64,000 nucleotides of DNA from Pseudonocardia cypriaca (GTDB taxonomy: Bacteria; Actinomycetota; Actinomycetes; Mycobacteriales; Pseudonocardiaceae). Both the position numbers and the translations under genes were made by a program. The stretch lies in contig NZ_VFPH01000002.1 of assembly GCF_006717045.1 (NCBI RefSeq), positions 2,356,001-2,420,000 on the forward strand. The letters are read 5' to 3'. Below, one piece after another: positions 42,867-50,793 of this stretch (position 1 is the stretch's first letter; each line of letters starts with the position of its first letter). The notes under the pieces are model-generated. The model had not been told where the DNA came from. It ran no database searches and worked only from the letters and a program-made list of their open reading frames with translations.

Positions 42867-43760
42867 TCAGATGAGGTGCGCCTTGCGCCAGAGGACCTCG
42901 CTCGGTCCGCCGATGAGGTGCTGCTCGCGCAGGAACGGCACCAGCTTGCGCGCCGTCCAGCGCAGCATCTCCTGGTGGTGCGGGTTGGCGAGGGCCGCCT
43001 TGTGGCCGACGGCCGGGTCGATGCCCACGGACTTGTAGACGTCGCGGTGGATCAGGTTGCGGGCCACGACGAACGCCACCCTCGCCGAGAGGAAGCGGGC
43101 GAGCGCGCGCTGAGCCGCGTTCGTCTTCGGCATGATCCGCATGAGCTCCTCGCGGGCGTAGCGGACGTGCCGCGCCTCCTCCGTGACGTGGATCCGGTTG
43201 ACCATGCGGGTGAGCGGCTGCACGGTGTCGTCCCGCATCGCCTCCCGCTGCAGCTGGTCGAGGATCTCCTCGACGAACAGGGTGCCCGCGAACATCGCGG
43301 GGCCGTAGGCGACGGTCTTGAAGAACCGCCCGAGCTCGTGCGTGAGCCGCCGTGGTGCGTAGTCCGGCACGCCGTACCGCTCGGTCATCTTCGCGAACAT
43401 GATCGAGTGCCGGCACTCGTCGGCGATCTCGGTGAGCGCGTACTGGATGTGCTGGCGGCGCGGGTCGCGGTCGTAGGCGTAGCGCAGCAGCATCTGCATG
43501 AGGATGATCTCGAACCACAGGCCGATGCGGGCGATGCTGCACACCTCGTGCACCGACAGCGTGCGCCGCTGCTCCTCGGTGAGGCCCTCCCACAGCTCGG
43601 TGCCGTACAGCGAGACCCGGTGGGCCGGCATCGCCCATCCGTCCTCGAGGAGCGGGGCCTCCCAGTCGATGTCGATGCTGGGCTCGTAGGAGTGGTCGAG
43701 CGACGAGCGGAGCAGCCGCTCCGCGGTCGCCTCGCGGTCGTTCACCGTCTTGACGTTCAT
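42867..43760 (-). CDS. AurF-like non-haem diiron oxygenase
   Basis: A 297-residue diiron protein. Iron ligands are visible in helical pairs: the EIADECRHSIMF motif (E-x6-H type), VEEILDQLQRE, and VTEEARHVRYAREE. These match the AurF (p-aminobenzoate N-oxygenase) family, many of whose members oxidise amines or lipids of unknown identity. ATG 43760 overlaps the SDR stop (ATGA). The stop overlaps a vestigial ATG (TGATG). Partner redox proteins are not in the operon. Confidence 0.85.
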   Translation of the reverse strand: MNVKTVNDREATAERLLRSSLDHSYEPSIDIDWEAPLLEDGWAMPAHRVSLYGTELWEGLTEEQRRTLSVHEVCSIARIGLWFEIILMQMLLRYAYDRDPRRQHIQYALTEIADECRHSIMFAKMTERYGVPDYAPRRLTHELGRFFKTVAYGPAMFAGTLFVEEILDQLQREAMRDDTVQPLTRMVNRIHVTEEARHVRYAREELMRIMPKTNAAQRALARFLSARVAFVVARNLIHRDVYKSVGIDPAVGHKAALANPHHQEMLRWTARKLVPFLREQHLIGGPSEVLWRKAHLI

Positions 43761-44620
43761 CGCTGGCTCCTCTCAGTGGCGCGACCGATCAACCGGGCGA
43801 CGAGGCCGGCCGCGAGCGGCGAGCCGTCGAACCGACCTGCGGCCGCGTGCTTGCGGATCTGGCGGGCTGCAGCGGCACCGACCACGCCCGGCAGGTGGCG
43901 GGCGGCCCACAGCTCGACGTTCCCGGCGCGGGTGCAGGCGGTGTCGCGCGGCGGCCGCTGCGTGGCGAGCGTCCGCAGCACGGTGCCGACGACGTCCTCG
44001 ACCTCCTCGCGCCGCACCTGGCCTTCCAGGGTCAGGCCGACCTCGCGCCCGGCGGCGTGGATCCCGGTGCGGACGTAGCCCGGGTAGACGGTGCTGACGT
44101 GCAGCTCCGTGCCGTACTCGAGGCGCAGGGCGTCGGCGTAGGCGGACATGCCGCGCTTCGCGACGCTGTAGGCCGAGACGAACGGCAGCGTCACGTACGC
44201 CAGCTCGCTGGCGACGAAGACGGCCCGTCCGCGCTGGCCGCCCCGCCCGGCCCGGCCGGCGAGCAGCGCGGGGAGCGCGGCCGCGGTGACGCGCCACGCG
44301 CCGAGCAAGTTGACGTCGATGACGCGCAGCGCGTCGGGTTCGAGCGGGCCGCCCGCGTCGTTCGGGATGCCGATGCCGGCGTAGTGCACGACGGCGTCCA
44401 GGCCGCCCAGCCGCTCAACAGCCTCCGCGACGGCCGTCTCGACGGCCGAGGTGTCGGTGATGTCGCAGGCGAGCACCCCCTCGCCGCCGGCCACGTCGAG
44501 CCCGACCACCTGCGCGCCCTGCTCCCGCAGCCGCGTCACCGTGGGGGAACCGAAGCCGCCGGCCGCGCCGGTGACGAGCACCCGGCCCGGCACCCCGCCG
44601 ACCGTTCCTGTCCGTGCCAT
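43757..44620 (-). CDS. Short-chain dehydrogenase/reductase
   Basis: A 287-residue SDR and first gene of the oxygenase operon. NAD(P) motif VLVTGAAGGFGSPTV, the strand AVVHYAGIGIPND, then the catalytic Ser-Tyr-Lys set (FVASELAYVTLPFVSAYSVAKRG). ATG 44620. It probably acts on the alcohol or ketone product of the diiron oxygenase. It is divergent from a TetR gene across a palindromic operator. Confidence 0.87.
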   Translation of the reverse strand: MARTGTVGGVPGRVLVTGAAGGFGSPTVTRLREQGAQVVGLDVAGGEGVLACDITDTSAVETAVAEAVERLGGLDAVVHYAGIGIPNDAGGPLEPDALRVIDVNLLGAWRVTAAALPALLAGRAGRGGQRGRAVFVASELAYVTLPFVSAYSVAKRGMSAYADALRLEYGTELHVSTVYPGYVRTGIHAAGREVGLTLEGQVRREEVEDVVGTVLRTLATQRPPRDTACTRAGNVELWAARHLPGVVGAAAARQIRKHAAAGRFDGSPLAAGLVARLIGRATERSQR

Positions 44621-44648
44621 CGAACCAGCCTCCAGACGACACTTGCGT

Positions 44649-44670
44649 GTTACCGCCGGTAACTGTTACC
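44649..44670. promoter_or_regulatory. TetR operator between the SDR operon and tetR
   Basis: GTTACC-GCC-GGTAAC (44649-44663) is a perfect inverted repeat, followed by one more half-site GTTACC at 44665-44670, so GGTAAC-T-GTTACC is a second overlapping palindrome. It sits in the 59-bp gap between the divergent SDR (start 44620) and TetR (start 44680) genes and is the likely binding site of that TetR. Confidence 0.65.
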
Positions 44671-44679
44671 ACAAGTACC

Positions 44680-45354
44680 GTGCATCGGGACGAAGCTCGT
44701 GTCAAGCCGGGAACCTCGGCGGAGCGGCAGCAACGGCGGGCGGAACGCCGCGCCGAGATGGTGCAGGCCGCGATCGAGGCGGTGCGCACGCACGGCCCCG
44801 GCGTCTCCGTGGCCGAGCTGGCCGCGGCGGCCGGGATCACCAAACCGGTGCTCTACCGGCACTTCACCGACCGCGCCGACCTGCAGCGAGCCGTCGGGGA
44901 GAAGGCCGCTGAGATGCTGCTGGACCGGATGGCACCCGAGATGGACCCCGACCGGGAGCCCATCCAGCTCATCCGCGGCGTGATCGACGCCTTCCTGGCC
45001 GGCATCGAGGCCGAACCGCAGCTGTGGCGCTTCGTCGTGCACCACCCGATCGAGCGCGAGACGGGTGCCGAGATCGTCGAGGACGCCCGGCAGCAGATCG
45101 CCCGCCTGCTCTCCATGATCATCGGCGAGCGCCTGCGCGCGCTCGGCCTCGACTCCGGCGGCGCGGAGGCGTGGGCCCAGGGCCTCGTGGGCATGGTGCA
45201 GAGCGCGGGCGACTGGTGGCTCGAACGCCGCACGATGAGCCGCGCCGCGCTCACCGACTACCTGACCACGCTCATCTGGGGCGGCATCTCGGGCGTCATC
45301 GCGATGGCCGACCAGCCGCTGCCGACCCCCACCTCGGAGGTGGACCGTGTCTGA
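44680..45354 (+). CDS. TetR-family regulator
   Basis: A 224-residue regulator. HTH region: RRAEMVQAAIEAVRTHGPGVSVAELAAAAGITKPVLYRHFTDRADLQ. The ligand domain is rich in aromatic and acidic residues (VVHHPIERETGAEIVED). GTG 44680 is likely; a shorter form from ATG 44758 would lose the first helix. Divergent from the SDR/AurF operon and preceded by a double palindrome, so it most likely represses that operon and itself. The DUF4873 gene overlaps its end by 8 bp. Confidence 0.87.
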   Translation: MHRDEARVKPGTSAERQQRRAERRAEMVQAAIEAVRTHGPGVSVAELAAAAGITKPVLYRHFTDRADLQRAVGEKAAEMLLDRMAPEMDPDREPIQLIRGVIDAFLAGIEAEPQLWRFVVHHPIERETGAEIVEDARQQIARLLSMIIGERLRALGLDSGGAEAWAQGLVGMVQSAGDWWLERRTMSRAALTDYLTTLIWGGISGVIAMADQPLPTPTSEVDRV

Positions 45355-45646
45355 CCACGACGAGGGCTACACCGGCCCTGCCGTCCTCACCGTCGACGGC
45401 CGGGACGTGCCCGTCCACGCGCAGCTGGACGCCCGGCACGAGCCGCACGACGGGCGGCTGCACTGGTTCGGGCGGATCCGCGTCGAGGACGGGCAGGCGG
45501 AGATCCCGAGCGGCACGGTGGAGCTGCGCACCGAGACGGGGCGCGCCGAGACCCGGATCGGCGAGGTCGACCCGTGGGGCCGCTACCGCGTGACCGGCGT
45601 CGGCGCCCCGCCGTTCCGGATCGAGGAGCCGGACCTGGACGACTGA
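45347..45646 (+). CDS. DUF4873 family protein
   Basis: A 99-residue beta-rich protein. GPAVLTVDGRDVPVHAQLDARHEPHDGRLHWFGRI and ETGRAETRIGEVDPWGRYRVTG fit DUF4873, a domain also found fused to flavin monooxygenases in mycobacteria. Function unknown. GTG 45347 overlaps the tetR stop, so it is translated from the same message. The family link to monooxygenases fits the oxygenase operon next door. Confidence 0.78.
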   Translation: MSDHDEGYTGPAVLTVDGRDVPVHAQLDARHEPHDGRLHWFGRIRVEDGQAEIPSGTVELRTETGRAETRIGEVDPWGRYRVTGVGAPPFRIEEPDLDD

Positions 45647-45757
45647 CGGGTCCGATCCCGCACTGCGGTGCTCCCGAACGCGGATGAGGACGCGGCGGCC
45701 GGGTACGCCCCCGCCACGGCGCCGGACGCAGCGGCGCACAGGAAGGGGCCAACAGAC

Positions 45758-46327
45758 ATGACCCAGCGCAACACCGTCGTCCGCAGCCTGCACGACCTGA
45801 CGCTCGCCGCCTGGTTCGGGGGGACGCTGGCCGGCGTGATCGGGATCAACAGCGCAGCCGCGGCCGTGTCCGACGAGCGGGAGCGGCTGCAGGTGGCGAA
45901 CGCCGGCTGGGCGCGCTGGAGCCGCGTGACGAGCAGTGCCGTGGCGGTGCACCTCGCCACCGCCGCAGCACTGGGCTACGGCAACAAGGGCCGCATGTTC
46001 CTGCAGAAGGGCGTCGGCGCGAGCTCGATCGCGAAGACCGCGCTCACCGGGGCCGCCGTGGGCGCCACGGCGTGGAGCGCCGCGCTCGGCCGGAAGCTCG
46101 ACCAGGGCAGCGGCGCGCCGGTCGAGGGCAGCACCGAGCCGGCTCCCGCCACGCCACCGGACGTCGAGAAGGCGCAGCGGCAGATGCGGGTGCTGCAGTG
46201 GGCGGTGCCGGCCCTCACCGGCGCCGTGATCGTGCTGAACGCCGTGCACGGCGAGCAGCAACGCCCGAGCCAGGTGCTGCCGGGCCTGCTGCGCAAGCCC
46301 GCGGAGCTGCTGGGCGTCGCCCGATAG
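45758..46327 (+). CDS. Small membrane protein, actinobacterial family
   Basis: A 189-residue protein with three or four hydrophobic helices: LTLAAWFGGTLAGVIGINSAAAA, VAVHLATAAALGYG, SIAKTALTGAAVGATAWSAA and MRVLQWAVPALTGAVIVLNAV. A Pro/Thr-rich linker separates the last helix. ATG 45758 has an AGGAAGGGG ribosome-binding site. No function can be assigned; similar proteins are common in Pseudonocardiaceae and mycobacteria. Confidence 0.65.
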   Translation: MTQRNTVVRSLHDLTLAAWFGGTLAGVIGINSAAAAVSDERERLQVANAGWARWSRVTSSAVAVHLATAAALGYGNKGRMFLQKGVGASSIAKTALTGAAVGATAWSAALGRKLDQGSGAPVEGSTEPAPATPPDVEKAQRQMRVLQWAVPALTGAVIVLNAVHGEQQRPSQVLPGLLRKPAELLGVAR

Positions 46328-46330
46328 GTC

Positions 46331-46370
46331 GTGAGCGGATACGGGTGCTCCCGCACCCGTATCCGCTCAC
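46331..46370. terminator. Perfect 18-bp stem, bidirectional terminator
   Basis: Arms 46331-46348 (GTGAGCGGATACGGGTGC) and 46353-46370 are fully complementary over 18 bp with a 4-base loop (TCCC). It lies in the 52-bp gap between the convergent membrane protein and DUF3107 genes, so it can end transcription from both sides. No T run is needed in this GC range. Confidence 0.8.
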
Positions 46371-46379
46371 GGGCTGTCC

Positions 46380-46607
46380 TCAGCCGATCGTGAAGCCCAC
46401 GCGGCCGGCCGAGGCCGGTGCGATCTCCACGTAGGCGATCTGGGCGGCGCGGACGAGGTAGCGCCGACCCTTGTCGTCGACGAGGCGGAGCAGGCCGTCC
46501 GCGTCCTTGAGCGCGTCGTCGACCAGGGCCTGGACCTCGTCCGGCGTCTGGTCGCTGGACACCACGAGCTCGCGCGCGCTCTCCGCGATGCCGATCTTGA
46601 CCTCCAC
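46380..46607 (-). CDS. DUF3107 protein (TB9.4-like)
   Basis: A 75-residue protein matching Rv3208A (TB9.4) in place and in sequence: VKIGIAESARELVVSSDQTPDEV and DDKGRRYLVRAAQIAYVEI. The function is unknown; it is a T-cell antigen in tuberculosis. GTG 46607 has AGGAGG upstream. Confidence 0.88.
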   Translation of the reverse strand: MEVKIGIAESARELVVSSDQTPDEVQALVDDALKDADGLLRLVDDKGRRYLVRAAQIAYVEIAPASAGRVGFTIG

Positions 46608-46712
46608 CGGTGGACCTCCTGGTCACGTCGTCCGAGCTGCAATGCGCGGCCCAGGCTAGCCGAGCGCGGGGGCGCAGGAGGGTGTGGGCGCTCCGCCCTC
46701 GGCGAACGACGG

Positions 46713-47381
46713 CTAGGTCAGCCCGAGCTTGGCCATCCGCTTGCCGTGGTTGGACTGGAGGCGTTTGAGCAACGCGGCGATACCGGTCAGGTCGCCGGAC
46801 CCGGACACGATGAACTCGGCGAGCTCGTCGCGTTCTGCGACGATCTGCTGGGCCTGGGTGACGGCCTCGCCGAGCAGGCGCCTGCCCCAGAGCGCGAGCC
46901 GGTCGTGCACCTGCCTGCTGCTCTCGCAGGCCGCCTTCACCTCGCGCTCGGCGAACGCGCTGTGGCCGGTGTCGGCGAGCACCTTCTGCACCAGCTCGCC
47001 GGTGGGGCCGGGCAGCCAGCCGGCGATCTCGCGGTAGAAGTCGGCCGCGAGCCCGTCGCCGAGGTAGGCCTTGACCAGCGACTCGAGCCAGCTGCGCGGC
47101 GCGGTGGACGAGTGGTAGGCGTCCCACTGCGCCACGAACGGGCGCATCGCGTCCTCGACGCCGACCCCGAGCCCTTCCAGGTGCTTCTCGAGCAGCCGGA
47201 AATGTCCGATCTCGGCGGCGGCCATGGCGGAGAGCGCGGCCCGTCCGCCGAGGGTGGGCGCGTGCCGCGCGTCCTCGGCCAGACGGTCGAACGCCGACAG
47301 CTCCCCGTAGGCCAACACGCCGAGGAGGTCGACGGTCGCCCGATCCGCGACGGCCTCGTCCACCGCCCGCGCAGTCACCAT
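46713..47381 (-). CDS. Ferritin-like fold protein (Rv3210c-like)
   Basis: A 222-residue four-helix-bundle protein related to tRNA hydroxylase MiaE-like enzymes. Likely diiron ligands: VLAYGELSAFDRLAED, AAEIGHFRLLEKHLEGLG (E-x2-H), and FAEREVKAACESS in the third helix. It matches Rv3210c in order beside DUF3107 and rhlE. Whether it binds metal or modifies RNA is not known. ATG 47381. Confidence 0.78.
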   Translation of the reverse strand: MVTARAVDEAVADRATVDLLGVLAYGELSAFDRLAEDARHAPTLGGRAALSAMAAAEIGHFRLLEKHLEGLGVGVEDAMRPFVAQWDAYHSSTAPRSWLESLVKAYLGDGLAADFYREIAGWLPGPTGELVQKVLADTGHSAFAEREVKAACESSRQVHDRLALWGRRLLGEAVTQAQQIVAERDELAEFIVSGSGDLTGIAALLKRLQSNHGKRMAKLGLT

Positions 47382-47517
47382 GCTGCGAGCCTAATGCCCT
47401 GGCGACCGCCGTGACCGATGTCACGGAGACCGGTTCGATGCCGCCCCGGCCACGGCCCCGCGGCGACCGGTGCCCCCGACGGGCCGCCTGGGTAGCACGT
47501 CCGAGCCCGCGAACCGG

Positions 47518-47523
47518 TAGGAT
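47518..47523 (+). promoter_or_regulatory. Possible -10 box TAGGAT for the DEAD-box helicase gene
   Basis: TAGGAT is preceded by a weak -35 region and would give a leader of about 120 nt before the helicase start. Long leaders are common for RhlE-type helicase genes and often serve autoregulation or cold response. Confidence 0.4.
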
Positions 47524-47651
47524 GTGCGGCAGCGCAGCGCCCACGACGGGTGCGCGCCTACGAGCGTCGCCGGCGTGAGCGCGTCGGCTCCGCAACGACA
47601 TGGTGCGTGCAGCGCCTCGTCAGCTCTCCCGCCTGAGCGCATCACGCGCCG

Positions 47652-49463
47652 GTGGTCGATGAGCCGGCCTCGGGCTCCTGTGCGCGGAGAGAGGCGATCA
47701 ACCTGTCCGTCGAGAGCGACACTTCCATCGAGAACCCCCCCACCGCCGACCCGGCCGACGAGGTCGTGGAGGCGCATCCCCTCCAGGCCGGTGCCCCGGT
47801 CCGGCCCGAGTCCCCCACGTTCGCCGAGCTCGGCGTCCGGCCCGAGATCGTCAAGGCGCTCGAAGAGGCCGGCATCGTCCGCACGTTCGCGATCCAGGAG
47901 CTCACGCTGCCGCTGGCGCTCGCCGGCGAGGACGTGATCGGCCAGGCCCGCACCGGCATGGGCAAGACGCTCGGCTTCGGCGTCCCGCTGCTCCAGCGCG
48001 TCGTCCCGCCGTCCGAGCAGCCCGCCGCCGGTGTCGACGGCGAGGCCGCCGACCGCACCAAGGACGTTCCGCAGGCGCTCGTCGTGGTGCCGACGCGCGA
48101 GCTGTGCGTGCAGGTCGCCAAGGACATCGCCGACGCCGGCAAGTACCTGGGCATCCGCGTCACCGCCATCTACGGTGGCCGTGCCTACGAGCCGCAGCTC
48201 GCCGCCCTGCGCAAGGGCGTCGACGTGGTGGTGGGCACCCCCGGCCGGCTGCTCGACCTCGCGGAGCAGCGCCACCTGGTGCTGGGCCGCGTCAAGGCCC
48301 TCGTGCTCGACGAGGCCGACGAGATGCTCGACCTGGGCTTCCTGCCCGACGTCGAGCGCATCATGCGCATGCTGCCGGAGCAGCGCCACACGATGCTCTT
48401 CTCGGCCACCATGCCGGGCCCGATCATCCAGCTGTCGCGCACGTTCCTGCACCGCCCCACCCACATCCGGGCGGAGGAGTCCGACCAGGGCTCCATTCAC
48501 GAGCGCACCCGGCAGCTGGTCTACCGCGCCCACGCGATGGACAAGGTGGAGCTGCTCACCCGCGTGCTTCAGGCCGACGAGCGCGGCCTCACCATGATCT
48601 TCGCGCGCACCAAGCGCACGGTGCAGCGGGTGGCCGACGACCTGGCCGAGCGCGGGTTCGCCGCCGCCGCCGTGCACGGCGACCTGGGCCAGGGCGCCCG
48701 CGAGCAGGCGCTGCGCGCGTTCCGCTCCGGCAAGGTCGACGTGCTGGTGGCCACCGACGTCGCGGCCCGCGGGATCGACGTCACCGACGTCACGCACGTC
48801 GTCAACTACCAGTGCCCCGAGGACTCGAAGACCTACGTCCACCGGATCGGCCGCACCGGCCGCGCCGGCAAGGAGGGCGTGGCGGTCACGCTGGTCGACT
48901 GGGACGAGACCCCGCGCTGGAAGATGATCAGCGACGACCTCGGCCTCGGCATCGACGAGCCGGTCGAGACCTACTCCACCTCGGACCACCTCTACAGCGA
49001 CCTGAGCATCCCCACCAGCGCCACCGGCCGGCTGCCGCGCTCCAAGCGCACCCGGCCCGGGCTGGACGCCGAGTACATCGACACCGAGGGCGACAACGGC
49101 TCGAAGCGCCGCTCCGGCCGCTCGAAGCCAGGAGGTCGGCACCCGGAGGACGAGGTCGTGGCGCCCCGGCGCCCGCGGCGCTCCCGGGTGCGCACCCGCA
49201 GCCGCGGCGGCATGACGGTCGACGGCGCTACGGAGGGCGGCGCGGAGGGCGGCGCCGGCTCTGACGCAGCGGCCGGCGAGCAGGGCATCGAGCGGGTCGC
49301 CCCGGCTGCCGAGGCCTCCGCTCCGCACGCAGGTCCCGAGGCCGGGCCGCGGGCCGACAGCGATCGGCCCCGCAGGCGCAGGCGCCGTGGCGGAGCCCGT
49401 CGCCGGGCCTCCGAGACCGGTGGCGACGCGGGCGGCGAGGCGCAGGACGCGGCTGCCAGCTGA
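47652..49463 (+). CDS. rhlE: DEAD-box RNA helicase, RhlE-like
   Basis: About 603 residues. Motifs in order: Q motif TFAELG...FAIQE, Walker A ARTGMGKT, PTRELC, TPGRL, DEAD in LDEADEML, SAT, and helicase domain 2 with MIFARTKR, TDVAARGIDV and HRIGRTGRAG. The last 140 residues are basic and Gly/Arg-rich (RPRRRRRRGGARRR), an RNA-binding tail. It matches Rv3211. The start is uncertain: GTG 47652 is the in-frame standard codon, but a ribosome-binding site GAGAGAGG sits 8 bases before a CTG at 47700. Confidence 0.92.
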   Translation: MVDEPASGSCARREAINLSVESDTSIENPPTADPADEVVEAHPLQAGAPVRPESPTFAELGVRPEIVKALEEAGIVRTFAIQELTLPLALAGEDVIGQARTGMGKTLGFGVPLLQRVVPPSEQPAAGVDGEAADRTKDVPQALVVVPTRELCVQVAKDIADAGKYLGIRVTAIYGGRAYEPQLAALRKGVDVVVGTPGRLLDLAEQRHLVLGRVKALVLDEADEMLDLGFLPDVERIMRMLPEQRHTMLFSATMPGPIIQLSRTFLHRPTHIRAEESDQGSIHERTRQLVYRAHAMDKVELLTRVLQADERGLTMIFARTKRTVQRVADDLAERGFAAAAVHGDLGQGAREQALRAFRSGKVDVLVATDVAARGIDVTDVTHVVNYQCPEDSKTYVHRIGRTGRAGKEGVAVTLVDWDETPRWKMISDDLGLGIDEPVETYSTSDHLYSDLSIPTSATGRLPRSKRTRPGLDAEYIDTEGDNGSKRRSGRSKPGGRHPEDEVVAPRRPRRSRVRTRSRGGMTVDGATEGGAEGGAGSDAAAGEQGIERVAPAAEASAPHAGPEAGPRADSDRPRRRRRRGGARRRASETGGDAGGEAQDAAAS

Positions 49464-49486
49464 ACGCCGCACCCGGGGCGGCCGAG

Positions 49487-50761
49487 ATGGCGCCCGAGAT
49501 CCGTGACCGGCCGCGCCCACCGCGGGTGCGGCCGGAGCGCCGTCGCCGCAGCGACGTGGTCGTCGCGGCGGCGCTCACCGTCATCCTGATCGGCGTCACC
49601 GTGGTCCTCTGGGTCACGAGCGACGCCGCGGGCACGTCGTCCCGGCCGGCCGAGGTGCCGATCGTCGCGCCACCGGCCGCGACGGCGGTGCCCACTGCCG
49701 TCACCGAGGCGTGGCGCGCACCGAGCGGTGCCACGGTCGCCCCGGTGGTCTCGGGACCGGCCGTCGTCACCGCCGACGGTGACCTCGTCGTCGGGCGCGA
49801 CGCGCTCACCGGCGAGGAACGCTGGAGCTACGAGCGCGACCGGCCGCTCTGCACGGTCGCGGCCGGGTTCCCCCGGGCCGACGACGGCCGCGGCCGCGTG
49901 CTCGCGCTGTACGCAGAGGGCTCCCAGTGGTGCAGCGAGCTCACGGCCCTGCGTCCGGACACCGGCGAGCGGGCCGCGGCGAGCAACCCGGACGTCCGCC
50001 CTGGCACCCAGCTGCTCGCCTCCGGCTCGTCGGTAGTCGCCACCGGTGCCGACTACCTGGAGGTCATGCGCAGCGACCTCGTCAAGACGCTCGAGTACGG
50101 CGCCGTGCCCATCCCGGTGCAGGTCAAGCAACAGCCGCGGCCGCAGTGCACCCGCGCGTCCACGGCGCTCGGGGCCGACCGGCTCGGCCTCGTCGAGCGC
50201 TGCCCCGGCGAGGGGACCGACCGGCTCACGCTCGTCGCCACCGACGGGGAGAAGGGCGCCGAGCAGCCGGAGGTCCACTTCTCGGTCCTGCTGCCCGGCA
50301 CGGGTGCGGTGATCGTGGCGGTGTCGGCCGAGCGGGTGGCCGTGGCGCTGCCCGGACCACCTCGGCTGCTCCTGTTCGACCACGCGGGCCAGCAGGTGGC
50401 CGAGCACCCGCTGGACGTGCCGGAGTCCGAGCTCACCGACCCGCCGGGCGGGGTGGCGGCCACCGTCACCCGCGACCGCCGGGTCAGCTGGTGGACGGGG
50501 TCGCGGACGATCTCGCTGGACGGCCAGGACCTCACCCCGCAGTGGACCGTGCGGGACGCGCTCGGCCCGGCCGTCCCCTACGCCGACGCGCTGCTCGTCC
50601 CGGTGCCGGGCGGGCTGCGGGTGCTCGACGCGGCCGGCACCGAACTGCGCACGATCCCGGTGGACCGGCCGCCCGGCCCGGTGCGGCCGGCCACGCTCGG
50701 CGTGATGTTGCTCGAGCAGCGAGGCGGTGAGGTGGTCGCGCTGCGGCCGGCCTCCCCGTAG
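49487..50761 (+). CDS. Membrane-anchored PQQ-like beta-propeller protein (Rv3212-like)
   Basis: A 424-residue protein with a basic N-terminus (RPERRRRS), one transmembrane helix (VVVAAALTVILIGVTVVLWV, about 24-43) and an extracytoplasmic PQQ/WD-like propeller: DLVVGRDALTGEERWSYERD, ELTALRPDTGERAAAS, and later blades ending GEVVALRPASP. It has paired Cys (CTVAAGF..WCSEL) that may form a disulfide. It follows the helicase by 24 bp, as Rv3212 follows Rv3211. Function unknown; it may be an envelope scaffold. Confidence 0.78.
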   Translation: MAPEIRDRPRPPRVRPERRRRSDVVVAAALTVILIGVTVVLWVTSDAAGTSSRPAEVPIVAPPAATAVPTAVTEAWRAPSGATVAPVVSGPAVVTADGDLVVGRDALTGEERWSYERDRPLCTVAAGFPRADDGRGRVLALYAEGSQWCSELTALRPDTGERAAASNPDVRPGTQLLASGSSVVATGADYLEVMRSDLVKTLEYGAVPIPVQVKQQPRPQCTRASTALGADRLGLVERCPGEGTDRLTLVATDGEKGAEQPEVHFSVLLPGTGAVIVAVSAERVAVALPGPPRLLLFDHAGQQVAEHPLDVPESELTDPPGGVAATVTRDRRVSWWTGSRTISLDGQDLTPQWTVRDALGPAVPYADALLVPVPGGLRVLDAAGTELRTIPVDRPPGPVRPATLGVMLLEQRGGEVVALRPASP

Positions 50762-50793
50762 CCCGAGCGGCCCGATCGGGTGATGCTGGTGGG

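Noticed and set aside
42841..42867. A real small gene starting at ATG 42867
   Set aside because: After the MTTARSV segment the frame reads as Arg/Gly/Pro-rich shadow of the CPBP gene, so only the first bases are a relic.
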